From an uncultured bacterium (GTDB lineage Bacteria > Cyanobacteriota > Vampirovibrionia > Gastranaerophilales > Gastranaerophilaceae), in assembly GCA_937894665.1 (NCBI GenBank), contig CALAWF010000034.1, forward strand, positions 1 through 5,981: DNA of 5,981 nt. The letters are read 5' to 3'. Position 1 is the first letter of the stretch, and each line of letters starts with the position of its first letter. Under the pieces are notes generated by a model. The model was given only the letters and a program-made list of their open reading frames with translations, searched no databases and had not been told where the DNA came from. Shown here one piece after another: positions 1-5,475 of this stretch. A program made the position numbers and the translations under genes.

Positions 1-1
1 A

Positions 2-694
2 ACAGGAAATTATGTTGATATTAATGCTTCAAAAGTTTATGCAACAGCAAGTATTATCAAAATTCCTGTACTTATAGATTTATTCAAATCAATTGAAGCA
101 GGGCAAGTTTCACTAGATGAAACAATGCCTTTAACAGAATATTTTAGAACTGAAGGTTCCGGAAGTTTGCAATTCAAAGCAGCAATGTCTGAATATACAA
201 TAGATAGGCTGGCAGAACTTATGATAACTGAATCTGATAACTCTGCAACAAATATGCTTATGACAAGAGTAGGTTCTATGGCAGATGTAAACCAAGCTAT
301 TAGAGATTGGGGGTTAAAAAATACCGAAGTTCAAACTTGGTTACCTGATTATGCAGGAACAAACCACACAACTGCTCGAGAAATGGGTAGAATGCTTTAT
401 AACATTGATGAAAATGACAAGTTCTTAACTCAAGAATCAAGAGCTAAAATTTTGAACTATATGGGGCATGTTCATAATAATAGATTAATCCATGCCGGTT
501 TAGGTGCTGGGGCTGTATTTTTACACAAAACCGGCGACATTGGTACAATGCTTGGAGATGCAGGAATTGTAATTGCTCCTAACGGGAAAAAATATATCGT
601 TGTAATTCTTGCAAACAGACCACATAACGCAATTGAAGGAAAAGATTTTATCGTTCACGCATCTGAAATTATTTATAACTACATGGTGAAATAA
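2..694 (+). CDS. Class A beta-lactamase-fold serine hydrolase (5' end outside window)
   Basis: The reading frame is open from the first bases, so the start codon and any signal peptide lie to the left; the ATG at 125 is internal. All three active-site motifs of the penicillin-binding/class A beta-lactamase fold are visible: S-x-x-K as SIIK at 50-61 (nucleophile serine and general-base lysine), SDN at 233-241, and KTG at 527-535. The omega-loop region, about 30 residues after SDN, reads TWLPDYAGTN. It lacks the E-x-x-L-N pattern of true class A beta-lactamases, whose Glu166 drives deacylation. From family knowledge such proteins (Beta-lactamase2 type) are often D,D-carboxypeptidase-like or of unknown substrate, so antibiotic resistance is not implied. 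The likely site of action is the periplasm or envelope, but the export signal cannot be seen. The stop codon lies 2 bases before the next ATG, so the gene is translationally coupled to the LdpA-like gene. Fold assignment is firm; substrate is unknown. Confidence 0.88.
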   Translation, partial: TGNYVDINASKVYATASIIKIPVLIDLFKSIEAGQVSLDETMPLTEYFRTEGSGSLQFKAAMSEYTIDRLAELMITESDNSATNMLMTRVGSMADVNQAIRDWGLKNTEVQTWLPDYAGTNHTTAREMGRMLYNIDENDKFLTQESRAKILNYMGHVHNNRLIHAGLGAGAVFLHKTGDIGTMLGDAGIVIAPNGKKYIVVILANRPHNAIEGKDFIVHASEIIYNYMVK

Positions 695-696
695 TA

Positions 697-1641
697 ATGC
701 TAAAAGAATTACTGGAAACAAAACATTGTTTTAAGTTAGTTTGTGGAGCCGGGAATGAAGATATAGAAGAAATTAAACGGCTAGTATATACTTATGCAAT
801 TGCTGGTTGCAGATTTTTTGATTTATCTGCAAATGAAGAGGTTATCAAAGCTGCAAGAGAAGCTCTTGATATGGCAAAAGTTTATGATGCCTATTTATGC
901 GTAAGTGTTGGGATAAAAAATGATCCACACGTAGAAAAAGCCGTAATTGATTACGAAAGATGCGTAAACTGTGGAGCATGTGAGGAAATTTGCCCGCAGA
1001 AAGCAATTCACTATGCAAAAGTGAAAAAAGAAAGATGTATCGGCTGTGGAAAATGCTGGAAAGTATGTTCAAGAGCTGCAATATCATATATTTCTGAAGA
1101 AAAAGATTTAAAAGAAATCCTTCCTCCAATAGTTGAAAACGGAATTGATTGCATAGAATTTCACGCTATGGGACTTGATGAAAAAGAAATTTATACAAAA
1201 TGGGAATACCTTAACGAAAATTACGAAGGATTATTAAGTATTTGTACAAGTCGTGGAAAACTGAGCGATGAAGCCCTTGTTGAAAGAATTAAAAACATGA
1301 CTGCAAATAGAGAACCATACACGACAATTATTCAAGCTGACGGATTTCCAATGAGCGGCGGAGATGACAATTACAAATCAACCCTCCAAGCAATTGCAAC
1401 AGCCGAAATTGTCCAAAACGAAAAACTTCCCGTATATTTAATCCTTTCCGGAGGCACAAATGGTAAGACTTCAGAGCTTGCAAAAATGTGCGAAATCTCC
1501 TACAACGGAATTGCAATAGGGTCATATGCGAGAAAAATTGTTAGAAGATATGTAGAAAGACAGGATTTTTGGACTAATCCAAATGTTGTGAATGATGCTC
1601 TTTTAATTGCCAAACCATTAGTTGATAGTGTGATTTTATAG
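697..1641 (+). CDS. ldpA: LdpA-like protein with two [4Fe-4S] clusters
   Basis: This 314-residue protein has three parts. Residues 1-80 look like an alpha/beta segment opening with FKLVCGAGN and an AREALD stretch. Residues 89-124 carry two complete ferredoxin motifs, C89-x2-C92-x2-C95-x3-C99-P and C114-x2-C117-x2-C120-x3-C124, enough for two [4Fe-4S] clusters. The C-terminal domain contains ADGFPMSGG (214-222), LSGGTNGKT (250-258) and IGSYARK (274-280). This order matches LdpA, the cyanobacterial protein that feeds redox or light state into the circadian clock and copurifies with KaiA and CikA in Synechococcus. In a fermenter a redox or electron-transfer role unrelated to a clock is more likely (inference). 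It has no signal peptide or membrane segment and should be cytosolic. The ATG at 697 is preceded by GGTGA (685-689) inside the upstream gene. Alternative: another ferredoxin-domain protein of unknown function; the C-terminal motifs favour LdpA. Confidence 0.75.
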   Translation: MLKELLETKHCFKLVCGAGNEDIEEIKRLVYTYAIAGCRFFDLSANEEVIKAAREALDMAKVYDAYLCVSVGIKNDPHVEKAVIDYERCVNCGACEEICPQKAIHYAKVKKERCIGCGKCWKVCSRAAISYISEEKDLKEILPPIVENGIDCIEFHAMGLDEKEIYTKWEYLNENYEGLLSICTSRGKLSDEALVERIKNMTANREPYTTIIQADGFPMSGGDDNYKSTLQAIATAEIVQNEKLPVYLILSGGTNGKTSELAKMCEISYNGIAIGSYARKIVRRYVERQDFWTNPNVVNDALLIAKPLVDSVIL

Positions 1642-1651
1642 TGAGATTATT

Positions 1652-2254
1652 ATGGATATTTTTTATTTAAAAAAAAGTGAATTTTTAGAAAATATTGACT
1701 ACAAAACACTAAAAACTTTTTCTGACAACAGGGAATTCAATTCAAAAGAAAAAGAGGAAGAACATTTATTAGGGCTTTTTCTAACTAAATTTATTGCAAA
1801 ACACATATACGATATTCAAAATACAGAAATTGAAATCATAAATAAAAAACCGTTTTTCAAAAATGCAAAATTATACTTCAGTATTTCGCATTCCAAAGAT
1901 ATTGTACTTGTTGTATTTAACAACAGCAATATTGGTGCAGATATTGAATATATGGAAAACGGTAAAAATTTTAAACTTATAATGAACAGGTACGGAATAA
2001 AAACTTCAAACCCGACAGCTAAAGAATTTTACAGGTTTTGGACAGGACATGAAGCAGAAATTAAACTTGGAAACCGCAATATTAAATCCTTGTTTTCCGA
2101 AATCTTAGAAGATAATTATATGCTAACTTGTGTTTCTGATAATATTTTTGTTTCAAATTTCCAAATAAAAAAATTAAACATTAATGTAAAGAATATTGAT
2201 TTAACTAAAGAGATGGATTTTCCACAAAGCATAAAATGCGATATTATTGCATAG
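1652..2254 (+). CDS. Sfp-type 4'-phosphopantetheinyl transferase
   Basis: The enzyme would move the phosphopantetheine arm of coenzyme A onto a serine of acyl or peptidyl carrier proteins in the cytosol. In 200 residues the family motifs appear in order: NKKPFF then FSISHS (about 64-81), IGADIE (94-99) supplying the Mg2+ ligands D97 and E99, and FWTGHEAEIK (129-138) supplying E134 and K138. The last motif is normally W-x-x-K-E-A-x-x-K; here the first lysine is replaced by H133, so activity may be altered. The body is poorly conserved beyond these motifs and very rich in Lys, Asn and Ile. The start at 1652 has GTGAG (1641-1645) as ribosome site, overlapping the ldpA stop, which supports co-transcription. 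No polyketide or peptide synthase genes are in view, so the carrier substrate may simply be the fatty-acid ACP. Confidence 0.8.
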   Translation: MDIFYLKKSEFLENIDYKTLKTFSDNREFNSKEKEEEHLLGLFLTKFIAKHIYDIQNTEIEIINKKPFFKNAKLYFSISHSKDIVLVVFNNSNIGADIEYMENGKNFKLIMNRYGIKTSNPTAKEFYRFWTGHEAEIKLGNRNIKSLFSEILEDNYMLTCVSDNIFVSNFQIKKLNINVKNIDLTKEMDFPQSIKCDIIA

Positions 2255-2304
2255 AGAATTTATTTGCAGGATATTAAAAATATAAAATAAAGGGAGAAAT
2301 ATAA

Positions 2305-3591
2305 ATGACAGATATAAAAGCAGTTATTCTTGCCGCAGGAAAAGGTACAAGAATGAAATCAGAAACAACACCAAAAGTTTTACACCAAATTCTAGGTAAA
2401 ACTCTTTTGGGCTATGTTCTTGATAATGTTAAAAACTTTGTATCAGAAGAATTTGTAATCGTGGGACACCATGCAGAAGAAGTAGAAAATTTTGTAAAAA
2501 CAAATTATAAAAATGCAAAAACAGTTCTACAATCACCACAACTTGGAACAGGTCATGCTGTTTCAATGGTTTGCCCGGCATTAGAAAATTTTGATGGTTT
2601 AGTAATAATTCTTTGTGGAGATACCCCACTTGTTAAAGAAGAAACTCTAAAAGAATTTATAAACTTCCATCAATCAAATAACTCAGATATTACCGTAATG
2701 AGTACGATTTTTGAAAACCCGACAAATTATGGAAGAATTATCCGAGAAGCTGACAATTCTTTACAATGTATAGTTGAAGAAAAAGATGCAACTCCAGACC
2801 AAAAAGCAGTAAAAGAAGTAAATGCAGGGATTTATTGCTTAAACTGGGGAAAAATCAAATCAGCATTTTCTCAACTTAAAAGCAATAATGCTCAAGGAGA
2901 ATATTATCTTACAGACATTATCGCTTGGGGCAAAGCACAAAAACTAAATGTTAACGCATATATTTTAGAAAATAGCGATGAAATCTACGGAATTAACTCA
3001 AGACTAAACCTTGCTCAAGCATCTAAAATGATGAACAAAAGAAATCTTGAAAAATATATGGAAAACGGAGTTACAATTGTTGACCCAGATTCTACTTGGA
3101 TTAGTGAAGATACTGAAATTGGGCAAGATACAATTATTTATCCATTCACATACATTGAAGGTGAAAATAAAATTGGTAAAAACTGTAAAATCGGACCTTC
3201 TGCCCACTTGAGAGGTGGAGTTGAAGTATGCGACAATGTAAAAGTTGGAAATTTTGTAGAAGTAAAGAAATCAAAAATCTCATCTAATACAAATGTTGGA
3301 CATCTATCATACATTGGCGATTCTGAACTTGGAGAACACGTAAATATCGGTGCCGGAACGATTACCGCAAATTATAACCCCCTAACAAAAGAAAAAACAA
3401 AAACAGTTTTAAAAGATAATGTAAAAATTGGTTCAAATTCTGTACTTGTTTCTCCTGTTACAGTAGAAGAAGGAACAAATGTAGGAGCAGGAACAATTGT
3501 TACTAAAGACTTACCCGCTTGGGCTTTAGCAATCACTCGTTCACCACTAAAAATTATTGAAGATTGGGTTAAAAAACAATTAAATAAATAA
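2305..3591 (+). CDS. glmU: Bifunctional GlcNAc-1-P uridyltransferase / GlcN-1-P acetyltransferase GlmU
   Basis: GlmU acetylates glucosamine-1-phosphate and then couples it to UTP, giving UDP-GlcNAc for peptidoglycan and other envelope polymers. The N-terminal nucleotidyltransferase shows LAAGKGTRM (9-17), K24, GTGHAV (81-86), GDTPLV (105-110, metal ligand D106), NAG (173-175) and GEYYLTD (198-204), with N231 as the likely second metal ligand. The C-terminal left-handed beta-helix acetyltransferase (about 250-405) keeps the expected active-site residues R303, K321, H333, Y336, N347, N356 and K362, which match E. coli R333, K351, H363, Y366, N377, N386 and K392 with a constant offset of 30. At 428 residues it is slightly shorter than the E. 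coli enzyme. One small oddity: the usual NYDG reads NYNP (356-359). The start has AGGGAG at 2291-2296, 8 bases upstream. I see no clear promoter in the 50-base gap after the PPTase gene, so readthrough from the upstream operon is possible. Confidence 0.97.
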   Translation: MTDIKAVILAAGKGTRMKSETTPKVLHQILGKTLLGYVLDNVKNFVSEEFVIVGHHAEEVENFVKTNYKNAKTVLQSPQLGTGHAVSMVCPALENFDGLVIILCGDTPLVKEETLKEFINFHQSNNSDITVMSTIFENPTNYGRIIREADNSLQCIVEEKDATPDQKAVKEVNAGIYCLNWGKIKSAFSQLKSNNAQGEYYLTDIIAWGKAQKLNVNAYILENSDEIYGINSRLNLAQASKMMNKRNLEKYMENGVTIVDPDSTWISEDTEIGQDTIIYPFTYIEGENKIGKNCKIGPSAHLRGGVEVCDNVKVGNFVEVKKSKISSNTNVGHLSYIGDSELGEHVNIGAGTITANYNPLTKEKTKTVLKDNVKIGSNSVLVSPVTVEEGTNVGAGTIVTKDLPAWALAITRSPLKIIEDWVKKQLNK

Positions 3592-3604
3592 AAACTTGTA
3601 GGGC

Positions 3605-3656
3605 TTGCACAATGCAACTTCCGTTACACACAATTTTACGAAGAAATTGAACGGAA
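3605..3656 (+). other. Structured leader upstream of the 24-codon ORF
   Basis: Two potential RNA hairpins stand between the glmU stop and the micro-ORF. The first pairs TTGCA (3605-3609) with TGCAA (3613-3617) around a 3-base loop. The second pairs TTCCGTT (3619-3625) with AACGGAA (3650-3656), and stacked inside it CAATTT (3631-3636) pairs with AAATTG (3644-3649); a 5-base bulge lies on one side only. The second stem ends inside the first two bases of the Shine-Dalgarno (3655-3662), so folding could tune translation. Pairings were found by eye, without energy calculation. Neither hairpin is followed by a T run, so they do not look like a glmU terminator. Confidence 0.4.
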
Positions 3657-3662
3657 AGGAGG
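3655..3662 (+). promoter_or_regulatory. Near-perfect Shine-Dalgarno of the 24-codon ORF
   Basis: AAAGGAGG is fully complementary to the usual 3' end of 16S rRNA and sits 7 bases before the ATG at 3670. It is the strongest ribosome site in the window, better than those of glmU (AGGGAG) or hydG (GGGAGAAG). This is the main reason to believe the micro-ORF is translated. Confidence 0.7.
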
Positions 3663-3669
3663 CAAAGCT

Positions 3670-3744
3670 ATGGTTGACAAAATAATAATGCTACTAATAG
3701 CATTCGACTTACTCTTAGTAGCATTAAAATTAATTCAATCGTAG
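3670..3744 (+). CDS. Putative 24-residue hydrophobic membrane peptide
   Basis: This short frame encodes MVDKIIM followed by an almost unbroken hydrophobic stretch (I5 to I22, rich in Leu, Ile and Ala, interrupted by D13 and K20) and ends in Gln-Ser. The pattern suits a single membrane-spanning or membrane-surface helix. The MLLIAF core followed by LLLVAL loosely recalls the small holin-like or type I toxin peptides, whose core is often written as LMIAFG plus a Leu/Ile tail; this is resemblance by eye, not a match to a profile. Support for translation comes from the ideal Shine-Dalgarno 7 bases upstream and from its position between a structured leader and a terminator-like palindrome that begins at its stop codon. 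The frame is also open back to the glmU stop, with no other ATG, GTG or TTG start. It could instead be a leader peptide or a chance ORF. Confidence 0.45.
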   Translation: MVDKIIMLLIAFDLLLVALKLIQS

Positions 3745-3801
3745 GGTGCGAAGAAAAAGACTTTAGCGTCGCTTAAGTCTAAAGGCTCTCGCCCTACTTT
3801 T
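3741..3801 (+). terminator. Long palindrome, likely intrinsic terminator after glmU and the micro-ORF
   Basis: An outer stem pairs GTAGGG (3741-3746) with CCCTAC (3792-3797), extended by CGA (3749-3751) with TCG (3789-3791), and is followed directly by TTTT. An inner hairpin pairs AGACTT (3758-3763) with AAGTCT (3775-3780), then AGC (3765-3767) with GCT (3771-3773) around GTC. A competing inner pairing is CTTTAG (3761-3766) with CTAAAG (3779-3784). Read on the minus strand, the inner hairpin is followed by TTTTT (3758-3754), so it could also stop transcripts from the right. The stem opening overlaps the micro-ORF stop. The same architecture would fit a REP-like intergenic repeat. Confidence 0.6.
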
Positions 3802-3803
3802 AT

Positions 3804-3832
3804 ATTATTTACGATGTAATACAATTTGTCAA
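3804..3832 (-). promoter_or_regulatory. Near-consensus sigma70-type promoter on the minus strand
   Basis: On the minus strand a perfect -35 TTGACA (3832-3827) is followed after exactly 17 bases by AATAAT (3809-3804), five of six bases matching TATAAT. The predicted transcript would begin near 3797, at the edge of the palindrome, and run leftwards against the micro-ORF. There is no minus-strand gene in the next kilobase, so the likely product is a short antisense RNA: either about 45 bases, if it stops at the inner hairpin plus TTTTT, or longer across the micro-ORF. In A+T-rich DNA such matches arise by chance, but the perfect -35 with ideal spacing is uncommon. Confidence 0.45.
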
Positions 3833-3843
3833 GTGTACATTAT

Positions 3844-3870
3844 ATTTTCCCTTGCTTTACATTTTCCCTT
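3844..3870 (+). repeat. Direct repeat of ATTTTCCCTT in the hydG upstream region
   Basis: The 10 bases ATTTTCCCTT occur perfectly at 3844-3853 and 3861-3870, 17 bases apart start to start. The second copy covers the end of the proposed -35 and most of the spacer of the hydG promoter, so it could be a regulator site. The core TCCCTT is also complementary to AAGGGA at the hydG ribosome site (3890-3895), so either copy could mask it if transcription started further upstream. Confidence 0.5.
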
Positions 3871-3883
3871 AAAGTTTTATTAT
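3856..3883 (+). promoter_or_regulatory. hydG: Candidate hydG promoter
   Basis: TTTACA (3856-3861, five of six) and TATTAT (3878-3883, five of six) are separated by 16 bases, giving a start near 3890 and a leader of only about 14 bases that still contains the ribosome site AAGGGAGAAG (3890-3899). The terminator-like palindrome upstream means hydG needs its own promoter, which supports this call. The short leader is the weak point. Confidence 0.45.
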
Positions 3884-3903
3884 GGATATAAGGGAGAAGA
3901 ATT

Positions 3904-5325
3904 ATGTATAATCCGAAATCAACAAAAGCCGAAGAATTTATAGCAAATGATGAAGTTTTAGCAACTCTTGAATATGCTAAAAATAACAAAAATAATATTG
4001 AACTTATTGATAAAATTTTAGAAAAAGCAAAACTCGGAAAAGGTTTAACTCACAGAGAAGCAGCCGTTTTGCTTGATTGTGATAATGAAGAAAAAAATCA
4101 AGAAATTTTTGAATTAGCAAAGAAAATTAAACAAGATTATTACGGAAACAGAATTGTACTTTTTGCTCCACTATATTTGTCTAATTATTGTGTAAACGGA
4201 TGTGTTTATTGCCCATACCACGCAAAAAATAAACATATTCTGCGTAAAAAAATGACACAAGAAGAAATTAAAGAAGAAGTAATTGCACTCCAAGATATGG
4301 GGCATAAACGACTTGCAATTGAAACCGGAGAAGATCCGGTTAATAACCCGATTGAATATGTTTTGGAATCTCTTAAAACAATTTATTCCGTACACCACAA
4401 AAACGGAGCAATAAGACGTGCCAATGTAAATATCGCAGCAACAACTGTTGAAAATTATAGAAAACTAAAAGAAGCAGGAATTGGAACATATATTTTATTC
4501 CAAGAAACATATAATAAAAAATCTTATGAAGAACTTCATCCAACAGGACCAAAACACAATTACGCTTACCATACAGAAGCAATGGATAGAGCTATGCAAG
4601 GTGGAATTGATGATGTCGGGCTTGGTGTATTATTCGGTCTAGAATCCTATAGATACGAATTTTCAGCACTTCTAATGCACGCAGAACACCTGGAAGCAGT
4701 TTATGGAGTTGGTCCGCATACAATCTCTGTTCCAAGAATCAGAAAGGCTGATGACATCGACCCATCAACATTTGACAATGGAATTGATGATGATATTTTT
4801 GCTAAAATAGTTGCTTGTATAAGAATTGCTGTTCCTTATACCGGAATGATTATTTCTACAAGAGAATCTAAAAAATGTAGAGAAAGAGTTCTAAACCTTG
4901 GAATTTCGCAAATTAGCGGAGCATCAAAAACAAGCGTTGGCGGTTATGCACATCCGGAACAAGAATCAGAAGAAGAAACGGCACAATTTGACGTAGAAGA
5001 TAGAAGAAGTCTGGACGAAATAGTTAGATGGCTTATGGAAATGGGTTATGTACCAAGTTTCTGTACAGCTTGTTATAGAGAGGGGCGTGTTGGAGATAGA
5101 TTTATGGAAATCTGTAAAGATCAAAAAATCCATAACTTCTGCCATCCGAACGCAATTATGACCCTTGAAGAATACCTAGAAGATTACGCATCTCCGGAAA
5201 CTCAAAAAGTGGGAGAAAAACTTATCAAAAAAGAATTGCAAACTTTTGAGAACAAAAAACTTGAGTGTGCCGTAGAAAAAAATCTTGAAAAAATCAAACA
5301 CGGCGAAAGAGATTTTAGATTTTAG
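3904..5325 (+). CDS. hydG: [FeFe]-hydrogenase maturase HydG (radical SAM tyrosine lyase)
   Basis: HydG cleaves tyrosine with S-adenosylmethionine to p-cresol, CO and CN-, building the Fe(CO)2(CN) synthon of the hydrogenase H-cluster. The 473-residue protein has the radical SAM motif C96-x3-C100-x2-C103 in the context CVNGCVYCPYH, the ETGEDP segment (140-145) that follows in radical SAM folds, and the HydG-specific C-terminal region FCTACYREGRVGDRFM (386-401) with C387, C390 and C413, ligands of the auxiliary Fe-S cluster. That C-terminal cluster separates it from the thiazole enzyme ThiH. Length matches the family. It should be cytosolic and act with HydE and HydF, neither of which is in the window. 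The ATG at 3904 has GGGAGAAG (3892-3899) close upstream. The last codons (RDFRF and TAG) lie inside a 7-base tandem repeat; the preceding HGERD is the usual HydG ending, so the protein appears intact. Confidence 0.97.
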   Translation: MYNPKSTKAEEFIANDEVLATLEYAKNNKNNIELIDKILEKAKLGKGLTHREAAVLLDCDNEEKNQEIFELAKKIKQDYYGNRIVLFAPLYLSNYCVNGCVYCPYHAKNKHILRKKMTQEEIKEEVIALQDMGHKRLAIETGEDPVNNPIEYVLESLKTIYSVHHKNGAIRRANVNIAATTVENYRKLKEAGIGTYILFQETYNKKSYEELHPTGPKHNYAYHTEAMDRAMQGGIDDVGLGVLFGLESYRYEFSALLMHAEHLEAVYGVGPHTISVPRIRKADDIDPSTFDNGIDDDIFAKIVACIRIAVPYTGMIISTRESKKCRERVLNLGISQISGASKTSVGGYAHPEQESEEETAQFDVEDRRSLDEIVRWLMEMGYVPSFCTACYREGRVGDRFMEICKDQKIHNFCHPNAIMTLEEYLEDYASPETQKVGEKLIKKELQTFENKKLECAVEKNLEKIKHGERDFRF

Positions 5326-5363
5326 ATTTTAGATTTTAGATTTTAGATTTTAGATTTTAGATT
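5311..5363 (+). repeat. 7-base tandem repeat, about 7.5 copies, overlapping the hydG stop
   Basis: GATTTTA is repeated seven times perfectly (5311-5359), followed by GATT. The first two copies encode the last hydG residues and the stop TAG (5323-5325). Because the unit is 7 bases, the frame cycles every 21 bases, and translation entering at the first GAT always meets TAG after four codons, so copy-number change would not alter HydG. The natural codons for DFRF plus stop are themselves about two units, which suggests the array grew from the gene's own 3' end by slippage. Confidence 0.95.
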
Positions 5364-5364
5364 G

Positions 5365-5397
5365 AAAAAAGGTTCATGCAAACAACATGAACCTTTT
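5365..5397. terminator. Bidirectional intrinsic terminator between hydG and rpoC
   Basis: A perfect 12-base-pair stem (AAAAGGTTCATG at 5367-5378 with its complement at 5386-5397) encloses the loop CAAACAA. The stem ends in TTTT on the plus strand, and the run of six A at 5365-5370 gives TTTTTT on the minus strand. It sits between convergent genes and can serve hydG from the left and rpoC from the right. Confidence 0.85.
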
Positions 5398-5419
5398 AAC
5401 AGTATTAAATATTGGATAT

Positions 5420-5455
5420 AAAACAACCCCTTTAGAAATCTAAAGGAGTTGTTTT
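5420..5455 (-). terminator. Intrinsic terminator downstream of rpoC
   Basis: Bases 5420-5435 pair with 5440-5455 (16 positions with one C-A mismatch) around a 4-base loop. The stem begins AAAACAAC and closes with GTTGTTTT, so both strands end in a T run. It lies 20 bases beyond the rpoC stop and is the first stop signal an rpoC transcript would meet; it also backs up the hydG terminator in the other direction. Confidence 0.8.
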
Positions 5456-5475
5456 AACTTATAAATTAAAAGAAA

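Noticed and set aside
125..127. ATG as the start of the serine hydrolase.
   Set aside because: It would remove the catalytic SxxK at 50-61, and the frame is open to the left edge.
845..1129. 94-codon minus-strand ORF opposite the LdpA-like gene.
   Set aside because: It is a shadow of a strongly supported gene, Leu/Phe-rich with no ribosome site and no recognisable motif. The same holds for minus-strand ORFs at 521-721, 1328-1525, 2429-2629, 3004-3207, 4171-4398 and 4373-4582.
2247..2277. TTGCAT ... TATTAA as a glmU promoter.
   Set aside because: The spacer is 19 bases and both boxes are imperfect, which is not convincing in such A+T-rich sequence.
3372..3617. Minus-strand ORF of 81 codons reaching into the glmU downstream gap, in the path of the antisense promoter.
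   Set aside because: Almost all of it is antisense to conserved GlmU acetyltransferase codons; composition and lack of a ribosome site argue against a gene.
3592..3744. The frame after the glmU stop stays open for 50 codons, so stop readthrough would add a hydrophobic tail to GlmU.
   Set aside because: TAA is a strong stop, GlmU already has a natural C-terminus, and the perfect Shine-Dalgarno explains the hydrophobic part as a separate peptide.
5311..5363. GATTTTA array as a CRISPR or replication-origin iteron array.
   Set aside because: The units are contiguous 7-mers without spacers, and neither cas nor replication-initiator genes are nearby.
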